Below are positions 9,346 to 18,672 of a DNA stretch of 64,000 bases, piece after piece. The notes under the pieces were generated by a model. The model ran no database searches. It was not told where the DNA came from and saw only the letters and a list, made by a program, of their open reading frames with translations. The translations under genes and the position numbers were made by a program. The DNA is from AP-15 sp963788085 (lineage in GTDB: Bacteria > Pseudomonadota > Alphaproteobacteria > ATCC43930 > CGMCC-115725), in the NCBI GenBank assembly GCA_963788085.1, contig CAWBFS010000004.1, positions 77,260 through 141,259 of the forward strand, read 5' to 3'. How positions within the stretch are numbered: the first letter of the stretch is position 1; every line of letters begins with the position of its first letter.

Positions 9346-9417
9346 CGAGACTGCTTCGCTACGCTCGCAATGACACATCCGCTTGTCATTGCGAGGAGCG
9401 CAGCGACAAGCATCTCG
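9346..9417. repeat. Dispersed palindrome, two inverted TGTCATTGCGAG units
   Basis: Units at 9346-9375 (minus sense) and 9384-9417 (plus sense) share TGTCATTGCGAG followed by a GC-rich arm and ATCTCG or GTCTCG. Together they make a long imperfect hairpin just after the enolase-superfamily gene, where it could end transcription. The same unit recurs at 9718-9747 and as a pair at 22496-22588. Confidence 0.8.
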
Positions 9418-9425
9418 ATCCCGCG

Positions 9426-9713
9426 TTACAGGTCCTCGTATAAATTCCGCCACTGGGGATTGAGTTGATTAATCAGCTCGATCTTCTTGCGACGCGAGCC
9501 GGCCTTTATCTGCTTCTCCCTCGCGATGGCACCGGGCGCATCGCCTCCCACCTCATAGTAGACGAGCTTGGAGACGTTCTAGCGGTTCGTAAATCCTGGC
9601 AGCAGCTTTTCTCGATGCTGATAAACACGCGCTTTGAGGTCACCGGTCACGCCGGTATAGAGGACGGTGTCGCGTTGGTTTGTCAGAATGTAGACGCAGT
9701 AGACTTTTGCCAC
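9426..9713 (-). pseudogene. GIY-YIG nuclease-like gene with an internal amber codon
   Basis: Read from GTG 9713, the 95-codon frame begins AKVYCVYILTN and continues with LYTGVTGDLKARVYQHRE, the GIY-YIG fold of the UPF0213/YhbQ type (YVYILTN...LYxGxT). Codon 45 is TAG (9579-9581), where relatives usually carry tyrosine before N-V-x-x-L-V-Y-Y-E; a TAC or TAT to TAG change explains it. After the stop the frame stays intact to TAA at 9426. It is flanked on both sides by the TGTCATTGCGAG palindromes. It is either a recent pseudogene or a sequencing error. Confidence 0.75.
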
Positions 9714-9717
9714 GTGT

Positions 9718-9747
9718 TGTCATTGCGAGCGTAGCGAAGCAATCTCG
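9718..9747 (+). repeat. TGTCATTGCGAG palindrome unit
   Basis: A single unit in plus sense lies 4 bases upstream of the GTG of the GIY-YIG frame and 11 bases past the secA stop. It matches the units at 9346-9417 closely, through GCGAAGCAATCTCG. Confidence 0.8.
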
Positions 9748-9758
9748 GGGTCATGAGT

Positions 9759-12487
9759 TCACACGCGGCCGTGGCAGTGCTTGAATTTTTTGCCGGAGCC
9801 GCAGGGGCAGGGGGCGTTGCGGGGGGTGCCGGCCCAGGGGGCGCGAGGGCCGGCGGGGCGCGGCCCGCCGCGGTCGGCGCCGTTGCCGGAACCGCTGCGG
9901 CGCTCGGCTGCGCGGCGCCGGGATCGGCCGGCCGGTCGTGCCGGTGGCGCGCTCCTCGGCCATCGCCTCCTCGGGCTCGCCGCCGGCCATCGCGTAGGCC
10001 GGCTCGGGCTGCACCCGCAACTCGACATGCGACAGCACCGAGGTGATGTGTTGGCGCAGATTGGCCAGCATCGCCTCGAACAATTCGAAGGCCTCGCGCT
10101 TGTATTCGTTCAACGGGTCGCGCTGCGCATAGGCGCGCAGGTTGATCCCTTGCCGCAGGTGGTCGAGCGACAGGAGATGGTCTTTCCAGGTCTGGTCCAA
10201 CAGCTGCAATAACAGGCTCTTCTCGGCCATGCGCATCAGGTCGGGGCCGTAATTGGCCGATTTCTCGGCCATCTTGCGGTCGGCGGCGGCGGTGATGCGC
10301 TCGCGCACCTCGTCGCCCGTGATCCCTTCCTCCTTGGCCCATTCGGCGAGCGGCAGGTCGAGCGCGAGGAGCCGCAGGCATTCGGCGTGCAGCGCCACGG
10401 TGTCCCACTGCTCGGCCAACGAATTCTCCGGGATTGCCAGCGCGACCATCTCCTCGATCGTCTCGTTGCGCATGTCGGCGATCGTCGAAGCGACCTCGCG
10501 GGCATTCATGATCTCGCGGCGCTGCTCGTAGACGACCTTGCGCTGGTCGTTCATCACGTCGTCGTATTTGAGGAGCTGCTTTCGGATGTCGTAGTTGCGC
10601 GCCTCGACCTTCTGCTGCGCCTTGGCGAGCGCCTTGTTGACCCAGGGATGGATGATCGCCTCGCCTTCCTTGAGCCCGAGGCGCTGCAGCATCGAATCCA
10701 TCCGCTCGGAGCCGAAGATCCGCATCAGATCGTCTTCGAGCGAGACAAAGAATTTCGAAGCGCCGGGATCGCCCTGGCGGCCCGAGCGGCCGCGCAGCTG
10801 GTTGTCGATGCGCCGGCTCTCGTGCCGCTCGCTGCCGACGACAAAGAGCCCGCCCGCCCCGACCACTTCCTCGTGCGCCGCGCGGATCTCCTCGCGGATG
10901 TCGGCGGCCCTCGGCTCGCGCTCCGCCGCATCGGTAATCAAGGCCAGATCGGTCTTGAGCCGCATCTCCAGGTTGCCGCCGAGCTGAATGTCGGTGCCGC
11001 GGCCGGCCATGTTGGTCGCGATCGTTACGGTGCCCGGTCGGCCGGCCTGGGCGATGATGTAGGCCTCCTGCTCGTGATAACGGGCATTCAGCACGTTGTG
11101 CGGAATTTTGTGCTTTTTGAACACCGCCGACAGCGCCTCGGACTTCTCGATGCTGACGGTGCCGATCAGCATCGGCTGCTTGTTCTTCTGACACTCCAGC
11201 ACGTGCTGCACGATTGCGTCGTATTTCTCGCGCGTCGTGCGGTAGACCTCGTCATCCGTATCGTCGCGGATGCACGGCTCGTTGGTCGGGATCTCGATGA
11301 CTTCGAGCTTGTAGATGTCGCCGAATTCCTGCGCTTCGGTCATCGCCGTGCCGGTCATGCCGGCGAGCTTCGGATAGAGCCGGAAATAGTTTTGGAAGGT
11401 GATCGAGGCCAGAGTTTGGTTCTCGTTCTGGACAGTGACCCCTTCCTTGGCCTCCAGCGCCTGGTGCAGCCCCTCCGAGTAGCGCCGGCCCTCCATCATG
11501 CGGCCGGTGAACTCGTCGATGATGATGATCTTGTCGTCCTTGCTGATGTAATCGGTGTCGCGGGCGAAGAGCTTGTGCGCGCGCAACGCCTGATTGACGT
11601 GGTGGACCAGCCCGACATTTTGGATGTCGTAGAGCGAGCCCGTGGTCATCAGGCCATACTGGCGCAGCAAACCCTCGATCTTCTCGACCCCCGATTCGGT
11701 CAGGGCTACCGTGCGTTGCTTTTCGTCCTTCTCGTAATCACCGCCCTCGAGCGCCGGGATCAGCTTGTCGACCCGCATGTAGAGCTCGGAATTGTCCTCC
11801 GTCGGGCCGGAGATGATCAGCGGGGTGCGCGCCTCGTCGATCAGGATCGAATCGACCTCGTCGACGATCGCATAATGGAACGGCCGATGGACCATGTCCT
11901 CGAGCCGGAACTTCATGTTGTCGCGCAGATAGTCGAAGCCGAGCTCGTTGTTGGTGCCGTAGGTGACGTCGCAGAGATAGGCTTCCTTCCGCTGCATGTC
12001 GTCGAGGTCGTGGACGATGACGCCGACCGTCAGGCCGAGAAAACGATAGATCTGACCCATCCAGTCGGCGTCGCGGCGGGCGAGGTAATCGTTGACGGTG
12101 ACGACGTGCACTCCGTTGCCGGTCAACGCATTGAGATAAACGGGGAGGGTCGCAACCAACGTCTTGCCTTCACCGGTCTTCATCTCGGCGATCATGCCGC
12201 GATGCAGCACCACACCGCCCATCAGCTGCACATCGAAATGACGCTGCCCGAGGGTGCGCTTCGAGGCTTCCCGCACGGTCGCGAAAGCGTCGATCAGGAT
12301 GTCGTCGAGCTCGGTCCCGTCGGCGAGCTGTTGCTTGAACTGCCGGGTCCGATGCCCGCAGCTCGTCATCGGACATCGCTTCGAGCTGCGGCTCCAATTC
12401 GTTGATGGCGGAGACGATCGGCCCCAGGCTCTTGACGTAACGGTCATTGGCGGAGCCGAACAGGCGCCGGGCTAAGGCACCAAGCAT
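9759..12487 (-). CDS. secA: Preprotein translocase ATPase SecA (two apparent frameshifts)
   Basis: The gene starts at ATG 12487 (MLGALARRLFGSAND) and ends with the zinc-binding tail APCPCGSGKKFKHCHGRV. Walker A (MKTGEGKTLVATLP), the DEAD-type box (DEVDSILIDEARTP) and GRGTDIQLGGN are all present, so it is the motor that drives Sec-dependent export. Two frame changes are needed: one near 12352, where an extra base follows CGGGCA, and one in the GC-rich linker at about 9880-9960 before the zinc tail. As secA is essential, I favour sequencing errors over pseudogenisation unless a second copy exists. Confidence 0.93.
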
Positions 12488-12723
12488 GGGACCCTCGAAA
12501 GATGTAAGAAAAAAGGCCGGATAGTTCGCACGGCGACCCAACGAGAGATAGGCGGGCGGCTAAGGCGTGTCAATTCGAGCCGTCCCCAGGGGTCATGCGG
12601 GGGTCATGCGCGACCTTCGCCCTTTCGCCGCCTTGTTTGCGTGATATCGATGTGCATTCATCCATCCACTCCGCCGCTGGAGTGCGGCGGCTGTCCCTCA
12701 CTATCTTCATTATAGGTGCTGCG

Positions 12724-13634
12724 ATGCATCCCCGTCTCTCGATAACTCCGCTCGGTTTGATATGTGCCGCCGGGCTGGCCGCTGCGGTCGCCGGCGGCGG
12801 CGTCTTGCTGGCGGCCGACCGGCCGGCGCCACAGCCGAACCCCGCCGCCACGATCCCGACGCCGATGCCGCCGGGCAGCATGGTCGTGGCGCGTGTCGAC
12901 GGAACCGAGCTGCACCTTTCGGATCTAGAGGCGGCGCAACAAAGCCTGCCGCCCCAGGTCCAAAAAATGCCGCTCGCCCAGATTTATCCGATGCTGCTCG
13001 ACCGGCTCGTCGACGGCATGCTGATCACCGAGGCCGGCCGCAAGGCTCATCTCGACCAGGATCCGGAGGTGCAGCTCCGCCTCAAGCGCTACGAGGATCG
13101 CCTGATCCAGGAGGCCTACCTCAACAAAGCGATCAAGGATGCCGAGACCGAGGACCAGCTCAAGGCACGATACCAGACCTTTGCCAAAGAGAAGGCGGGA
13201 CACGAAGAGGTCCACGCGCGGCACATCCTGGTCAAGACCGAGGCTGAGGCGAATGCGATCATCGCCGAGCTCGACAAGGGAGCCGATTTCGCCGAGCTCG
13301 CCAAGAAGGATTCGACGGACCCCGGCGGCAAATCGGGCGGCGATCTCGGCTATTTCGGCCATGACGATATGGTCAAGGAGTTCGCCGACGTCGCCTTTGC
13401 CTTACCCCCGGCCAGTATACCAAGGCGCCGGTGAAGACCGAATTCGGCTGGCACGTCATCAAGGTCGAGGACCATCGCGTCAGCACCCCGCCGAGCTTTG
13501 ACGAAGCGCGCAAGGAGGTCAGCCAATTGGTGGCGCACGACGCCGTCGACGCAAAACTGAAAGAGCTGCGTTCCGCCGCCAAGGTCGAGACCTACGGGCT
13601 CGACGGCAAGCCGCTCCCATCCCCCGCGAAGTGA
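12724..13634 (+). CDS. Parvulin-type (PpiC/SurA-like) peptidyl-prolyl isomerase, frameshifted
   Basis: I start at ATG 12724, which gives a signal/anchor (GLICAAGLAAAVAGGGVLL). A SurA-like helical domain follows, then the rotamase core EVHARHILVKTEAEAN and KSGGDLGYFGHDDMV. Near 13405 one C is missing in the GCCTTACC stretch; restoring it joins the plus frame to GQYTKAPVKTEFGWHVIKVED and the stop at 13634. It acts in the periplasm, assisting folding of exported proteins, which fits its divergent position next to secA. The break looks like a homopolymer error. Confidence 0.85.
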
Positions 13635-13672
13635 TCCGGTGAACGGATTTTCGCCTCGAATCGCGCAAAACT

Positions 13673-13717
13673 TACCCTCTCCCCCCGCCGGCCTCCCCGC
13701 CGACCGGGGGGAGGGTA
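13673..13717. terminator. Strong GC hairpin between convergent genes
   Basis: TACCCTCTCCCCCC pairs with GGGGGGAGGGTA around a short loop. It lies between the convergent parvulin and HMCES genes and could terminate both. It belongs to a family of CCCTCTCC palindromes seen also near 18.53, 28.05, 29.38 and 34.85 kb. Confidence 0.55.
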
Positions 13718-13751
13718 AAAGGATTCTTCGAGATTCACCGCGATCAGACTT

Positions 13752-14408
13752 TCACGCCGGTATTGGTGCGATGAGCCCCACATCATCTTCTTTGATGTTG
13801 TTGACCCGATCGCTGACCGGGGCGATGGTCATCGTGCCGGTATAGGGGACCAGCAGCCGCTTTGCCGTCGCTTCGGGGCCGGTGAGCCAACGCTGGTAAT
13901 CGGCAGGCGCGATGATCACCGGCATACGTTCGTGCACCTCGCTGACCAATTTGTTCGCCCGCGTCGTGACGATCGCGAAGCTCTCGACCGGCTCGCCGGT
14001 CTCGGGCGTCCACTTCTCCCAAAGCCCGGCAAAGGCGCACAGCGCTCCATTGCGCAGCATGATCTTGTAGGGCTGTTTCCTCGCCCCTCTCGTCCGCCAT
14101 TCGTAAAACCCGTTCGCCGGGACCAGACACCGTTGCGTCTGAAACGCCGAGCGAAAGACCGGTTTGTCGTCGATCTCCTCGGCGAGCGAATTGATCATTC
14201 GAGCGCCGAGCGAAAGATCGCGCGACCACGGCGGCACCAAGCCCCATCGAGCGAGACGGACCGCCCTGAGCTTCTCGACCGCGACCACCATCGGAGAGAG
14301 CTGAGTCGGCGCGATGTTGTACCGCGGCACCAGGTCCGGCACGTGGTCGACCAGGAACTTCTTCTTTATTTCAGCCGCACCGGCTGTGAGGTAAAAGCGC
14401 CCGCACAT
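13752..14408 (-). CDS. SOS response-associated peptidase (HMCES/YedK family)
   Basis: The protein begins MCGRFYLTA; Cys2 is the catalytic residue that forms a thiazolidine link with abasic sites in single-stranded DNA. The other family landmarks are YNIAPTQ near residue 30, PANGFYEW near 96 and VHERMPVI near 160, which supply the conserved Asn, Glu and His. At 218 residues it is the normal length. It shields abasic sites at replication forks. It stands alone, convergent with the parvulin gene. Confidence 0.92.
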   Translation of the reverse strand: MCGRFYLTAGAAEIKKKFLVDHVPDLVPRYNIAPTQLSPMVVAVEKLRAVRLARWGLVPPWSRDLSLGARMINSLAEEIDDKPVFRSAFQTQRCLVPANGFYEWRTRGARKQPYKIMLRNGALCAFAGLWEKWTPETGEPVESFAIVTTRANKLVSEVHERMPVIIAPADYQRWLTGPEATAKRLLVPYTGTMTIAPVSDRVNNIKEDDVGLIAPIPA

Positions 14409-14485
14409 AAGCGGACTATAGCACCACGCCGGGCCGGCGGCATAAGTCCTTGCTTCGCGGATGTCGACCCGGCGCTCCGGTTAGA

Positions 14486-14920
14486 TTACTGGCGTCCGTG
14501 AAGCCATAGTGCGGTTATGTAGCCCAGGGCGAAGCCGGCGACCATCATCATGAACGGCTGTTCTTCGAGCTGATGGGATAGGACCTGACCCACCTGCCGC
14601 ACCGCCCCCAGTACGGGATCAGCCGCGCCGTTCGCCGAAGATCTCTCGTGCGATCCGGCGAAGCGCGCGGTTTTTCCGGACAGATTTCGCGCCGCGGCGC
14701 TGCCGGGGTCGGCATACGCGTCTCCCACTCGCTCGCCGACGGCCTCTGCGGTCTTTTCTGGAATGCTCGCCCGAGGTCCCGCAGGCTTTGCTAGCCGTTG
14801 CGCCATTTCCTCCGGCGACACGTCAGGCTGTTCCTTGACGGCGTAAGGCGGCGGGTCCCCATGCCTTTGGCCAACAGCCTCTTCGGCGATCGCGTCCGGA
14901 TCCTGTTTTCTGGTTTGCAT
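14486..14920 (-). CDS. Hypothetical protein with one C-terminal membrane helix
   Basis: The 144-residue product is mostly polar and Ala/Pro-rich, then ends with FMMMVAGFALGYITALWLHG, a single transmembrane helix of the kind that ends ElaB/YqjD-like or DUF883-like proteins. No catalytic motif is visible. GGAGGGAG lies just upstream of the ATG at 14920, supporting the start. It may tether something to the inner membrane; I do not recognise a named family with certainty. Confidence 0.65.
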   Translation of the reverse strand: MQTRKQDPDAIAEEAVGQRHGDPPPYAVKEQPDVSPEEMAQRLAKPAGPRASIPEKTAEAVGERVGDAYADPGSAAARNLSGKTARFAGSHERSSANGAADPVLGAVRQVGQVLSHQLEEQPFMMMVAGFALGYITALWLHGRQ

Positions 14921-15225
14921 GGTGATCTCCCTCCTCCCTCAGGCGGACACTGTCATCGAAGTACAACATCGAGCGAGGATCCGAATTCCCGGCGCGATGA
15001 TGAACGACGCGTACGGCCCGCCTCTGGCGTCGGCACTCGCCGCCGACAAAGGGCAGAGCCCATCTACCGGAAGGATCGCTCATAGTTTCTTAACAATAAC
15101 GGCGATCTTTAAGACATTGGCAATATTAAACACAATTATCCGAACTTAAACCATCTTGCTACTTGGGATTTCTCGCATATTCGAATTAATTGCATGCAGT
15201 CTCTCAAAGAACAGCAGGCAGAGCT
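14921..15225. other. Intergenic, AT-rich on its right side
   Basis: This divergent gap carries no gene I can support. From about 15085 the base composition becomes markedly AT-rich, which fits a promoter for the PEP-CTERM gene at 15226. I did not find a convincing sigma-54 element (GG-N10-GC), although such promoters often drive PEP-CTERM genes. Confidence 0.4.
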
Positions 15226-15950
15226 ATGAAAATTGTTTCGGCAGCAGCACTGGCGCTCGTCGTGAGCGCAGTCGGTGGCATGGCGAACGGCGCAGCCGCG
15301 GCGCCGATCACCTACGATTTCACCGGCCCGACCTCTGGAACAAATGTCGACCTTGGACAGTCGCACATCTATACGCCTGCGGGCGCGCCCAGTATCACGG
15401 CTGAGGCAGGAACATACTCGGGTTCCTCACCCGCCAACAACAGTGCGTTCAATACCGGATCCGGTGTCCATCTGGTCGGCAACGATCGCGGCGCCGATGA
15501 GCAGGGTCTCGGTGTCTGCGGCACGACGAGCGGCAGCTGCAGCGGCGGTCAGCTTACCGGGGAGGATGGCGAGATCGAGCGGGGCGGAAAGGAGGTTGTC
15601 CGACTGGATATCACCAACCTGCTTGCGACTTACGGCAATTTCCAGATCAACGCGGACTCCGCGACGGACGGGGAGCTGCTGGGAGTTTTTACGAGCAACT
15701 CAGCGGCTTCCCTTGGCACAAAGATCGCAGACATTACCAGTGCGCAAAACAATGTAAGCATTACCCCTACGGGTGATTTCCTCTACTTCGTCTCTGATTC
15801 AAGCTGGGGTGGCGCGAATGTCTTGCTGCATTCGCTCACAGTGACGCCCGATGCTGTCCCGGAGCCTGCGAGCCTGCGCTCCTCGCCACGGCGCTCTTCG
15901 GCGCGGGCGTCTTGCGGCGAAAGGAACGGCCGGTTTTTGCTCGCTGTTAG
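15226..15950 (+). CDS. Exported PEP-CTERM protein, frameshifted in the sorting tail
   Basis: ATG 15226 follows AGCAGGCAGAG and opens a signal peptide (MKIVSAAALALVVSAVGGMA, ending near GAAAAP). The body is rich in Ser, Gly, Thr and Asn with beta-sandwich character. Near 15870 the tail reads DAVPEPASL; adding one G there continues into ALLATALFGAGVLRRKERP, a textbook PEP-CTERM signal (motif, helix, basic end) and a stop at 15950. Such proteins are cut by exosortase and usually linked to exopolysaccharide. No exosortase lies in this window. The stop overlaps the convergent MFS stop. Confidence 0.75.
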
Positions 15951-17247
15951 CGCAGCGGTGTGAACGCAGTCTCACGCGTCCGCAACAGGATCACGAGGGT
16001 GACGATAGCGGCGGTGATTACGTAGAAGGCCGGTGCATGATTGTTGCCCGTTGTTCGCACGAGAAAGGTCGCGATGAACGGCGCGAAACCGCCAAAGATC
16101 GCAACGGCGATGTTGTATCCGATCGACAAAGCGGTGTAGCGCACGCGAGTCGGAAAGATCTCGGCATAGAAGGCCGGGCATGCTCCCGCGTAGGGCACAT
16201 AGAGCAAGACCATCAGCAGCTGCGCCAGTGTGGCCAGCCCGACACTGCCCGACGAGGCCATCAGGAAAAACGGATAGCCCAGCACTAGGTAGCCGATGCA
16301 GGAGGCGATCAACAGAGGCCGCCTTCCGACGCGGTCCGACAGCCAGCCCATCAACGGCAGCAGCAGCACGAACACGGCAAGACACGACGTGCCGATCCAC
16401 AATGCCGTGCTCTGCGGCAGTTTGCCGACCGAACTCATGTAGTTTGTCAGGTAGACGAGCGCGATATAATAGGCGACCGTGTTGTGCAACGTCACGCCGA
16501 ACCCGAGCAGGGTTTCGCGCGGGTATTGTCTGAGAGCCTCGCCCAGCGGCGCGGCAGCGACCGCGCCTTGTTCCTCGATCTCGGTGAATTTGGGCGTGTC
16601 GTCGAGCCGCCACCGCAGATAAAAGCCGACCGCGCCGACGGCAATGCCGAACAGGAACGGCAACCGCCAGCCCCAGGCGAGCCGGTCGGCTTGCGGCAAC
16701 ACCGCATTGAGCAACGCTGCAGTCAAGGAGCCGAGTAAAAAGCCGCCGCCAACCCCGACGAGCTGCCAGGAGCCGAAGAAGCCCCGCCGCGCGGGCGGCG
16801 CGAATTCGACGATGTAAGCGGTCGAGCCGCCCCATTCGCCGCCCGCCGAAAGCCCCTGGAATAACCGCACGACGACGAGGAGGATCGGTGCGAGCACGCC
16901 GGCTTGGCTATAGGTCGGCAACAGCCCCATGCGCGAAAGTCGCGAGCGCCATCACGAAAACCACGGTGCTCAACGCCTTGCGGCGGCCTTGACGGTCGCC
17001 GTAGATGCCGAACAGCACTGAGCCCACCGGCCGCATAACAAAGCCGACGCCAAACACCGCAAACGTCGACAACAACGAGACGACCGGGTCGCCGCCCGGG
17101 AAAGAACAGCTGCGATATCGTCGATACGAGGTACCCGTAGACGCCGAAATCGTACCATTCGAGGACATTGCCGATGACGCCGGCAGTGATCGCCTTGCGG
17201 TATTGCGTGCCGGTACCCGCCGCGGGATCGGCTGCCGCGGCAGTCAT
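15947..17247 (-). CDS. MFS transporter, metabolite:H+ symporter type (two frameshifts)
   Basis: From MTAAAADPAAGTGTQYRK the protein shows VIGNVLEWYDFGVYG, then MRPVGSVLFGIYGDRQGRR (the MFS motif between helices 2 and 3) and RLFQGLSAGGEWGGS, all hallmarks of the MHS family (ProP, KgtP, ShiA-like). About twelve helices are present overall. Extra bases near 17095 (in a GGG run) and near 16930 force two frame changes; correcting both gives an intact transporter of about 433 residues. It likely imports an organic acid or related solute for the RidA/luciferase-like cluster immediately upstream. Confidence 0.85.
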
Positions 17248-17263
17248 ATCCGCTCCGCGATTT

Positions 17264-17650
17264 TCAGCTGTGACTTGCGCCGATATGCGCGACGGCCTCG
17301 ATCTCCACTTTGAGTGACGGGTTCGCCAAGGCCGCCACCTGGACCAGGGTCGAGGCCGGGAAATTGCCGGTGAAGAATTCGCGTCTCGCTTGCCACACCT
17401 TCTCGCGCTGGGTGATGTCGGTGACGAAGATCGTCACCTTGACGACATCGGCCATAGTGCCGCCTGCCGCCGCGAGGAGATGACGAATCTTGGTGAAGAT
17501 CACCTTGGCCTGGGCGTATTCGTCGCCTTCGCTTCCTCCGGCAGTCATGCCCGCGACGTAGGCGACCCCGTTCACCACCAGGCAATTCGACCAAGTGCCG
17601 GCCGCGGGCTCCGCCACCTCGGGACTGACGGCGCGGACAATCTTGCTCAT
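17264..17650 (-). CDS. RidA/YjgF/RutC family deaminase
   Basis: The start at ATG 17650 overlaps the end of the upstream gene, indicating translational coupling. The 128-residue product has the family core: AEPAAGTWSNCLVVNG, VAGMTAGG, and KVTIFVTDI. RidA proteins hydrolyse reactive enamines/imines; the RutC branch acts in pyrimidine ring catabolism beside a flavin monooxygenase. Here the upstream neighbour is exactly such a luciferase-like enzyme and the downstream neighbour is a transporter, so a pathway-specific role is likely, though inferred. Confidence 0.88.
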   Translation of the reverse strand: MSKIVRAVSPEVAEPAAGTWSNCLVVNGVAYVAGMTAGGSEGDEYAQAKVIFTKIRHLLAAAGGTMADVVKVTIFVTDITQREKVWQARREFFTGNFPASTLVQVAALANPSLKVEIEAVAHIGASHS

Positions 17651-17652
17651 CG

Positions 17653-18498
17653 CTATGCTCCCAACTGCTGTTTGAGCTTGGCCACGCGGTCCAAGATCGG
17701 CAGAACTTCGTCCGCCTTGGCCGGAGGCACCGGAAAATTCACCCGTACGACGCCGAGGTCGCGGTAGCGCTTCAGCATATCCGGGTATTCCGGCGCGCCG
17801 CCCAACGTCACCGGCAAGGATTTCGGGTCGCGGCCGGCCTCCTCTGCCATCTGCCGGAAGCGTGGCAAGTATTCCTGCGGATTGCCGCTGCTGGCGTTCG
17901 GGTACCAGCCGTCGCCATAGCGCACCGCGCGGCGCGCCGCCCACGGGAAGGCGCCGCCGAGAATGACCGGCGGGTGTGGCTTCTGCACCGGTTTCGGCCA
18001 GGTCATCATCGGCGAGAAATGGACGATGTCACCGTGATATTCGGCGGTCGATTTGGTCCAGATCTCCTTCATCGCCTCGATCTGCTCCCGCATCTTTTTG
18101 AAGCGAGACGTGAACTCGGTGCCGTGGTTCTCGATCTCCTCGGCATTCCAGCCGCCGCCGATGCCGAACAGAAAGCGCCCGTTCGAGATCTGATCGATCG
18201 AGGCGACGAGCTTGGCGGTCTGCATCGTATCACGCTGGATCACCAGGCACACACCGGTGCCGAGCTTGAGCCGCTTGGTGACCGCCGCCGCCGCGGCGAG
18301 CGTCACAAACGGGTCCATCACGTCGTAGTACCGCTTCGGCAATTCGCCGCCGCCGGGCGCCGGTGTGCGCCGCGGCACCGGGATGTGCGAGTGCTCGGCC
18401 ACCCACAGCGCGTCGAGCCCCCGCTCCTCCATCGCAATCGCAAGCTCGGTCGGTGAGATCGAGTAATCGGTGAAAAAGATCGAGACACCGAATTCCAT
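17653..18498 (-). CDS. LLM-class (luciferase-like) flavin or F420 monooxygenase
   Basis: The 281-residue TIM-barrel protein starts MEFGVSIFFTDYSISP and carries GLDALWVAEHSHIP, LKLGTGVCLVIQRD and GRFLFGIGGGWNAEEIENHG, typical of the bacterial luciferase superfamily. Members use reduced FMN or F420 to oxygenate or reduce substrates; RutA of the pyrimidine pathway belongs here. The stop overlaps the RidA start region. A GGGAGG stretch precedes the ATG. The cofactor cannot be decided from sequence alone. Confidence 0.88.
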   Translation of the reverse strand: MEFGVSIFFTDYSISPTELAIAMEERGLDALWVAEHSHIPVPRRTPAPGGGELPKRYYDVMDPFVTLAAAAAVTKRLKLGTGVCLVIQRDTMQTAKLVASIDQISNGRFLFGIGGGWNAEEIENHGTEFTSRFKKMREQIEAMKEIWTKSTAEYHGDIVHFSPMMTWPKPVQKPHPPVILGGAFPWAARRAVRYGDGWYPNASSGNPQEYLPRFRQMAEEAGRDPKSLPVTLGGAPEYPDMLKRYRDLGVVRVNFPVPPAKADEVLPILDRVAKLKQQLGA

Positions 18499-18529
18499 TG
18501 TTCCCTCCTGCCGCTACTCAAAAGCTCCT

Positions 18530-18650
18530 CTCCGCCCTTTAGGGGGGAGAGGAAGGGGCCCGTTGCGGAGCAACGGGAAGGTGAGGTGGGCGGCGCCGCA
18601 GACCGGGCGCTCGGCCCCCTCACCCTACCCTCTCCCCCGGCCGGCGGGTT
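18530..18650. repeat. CCCTCTCC-type dispersed palindromes
   Basis: Several inverted arms (CTCTCCGCCC/GGGGGGAGAG, CCCGTTGCGGAGCAACGGG, and CCCTCACCC/GGTGAGGT) fill the gap between the molybdenum hydroxylase and luciferase-like genes. Similar arrays occur at 28047-28091, 29378-29402 and 34846-34986. Confidence 0.6.
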
Positions 18651-18672
18651 AGAAAGTTTGACGAGAGTAATT

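Noticed and set aside
10387..12405. A 672-codon plus-strand open frame
   Set aside because: It is wholly antisense to secA and has the His/Asp/Leu-rich composition typical of antisense frames in GC-rich DNA.
14921..15225. A sigma-54 promoter upstream of the PEP-CTERM gene
   Set aside because: TTGGCAATATTAAACAC lacks the GC at the -12 spacing.
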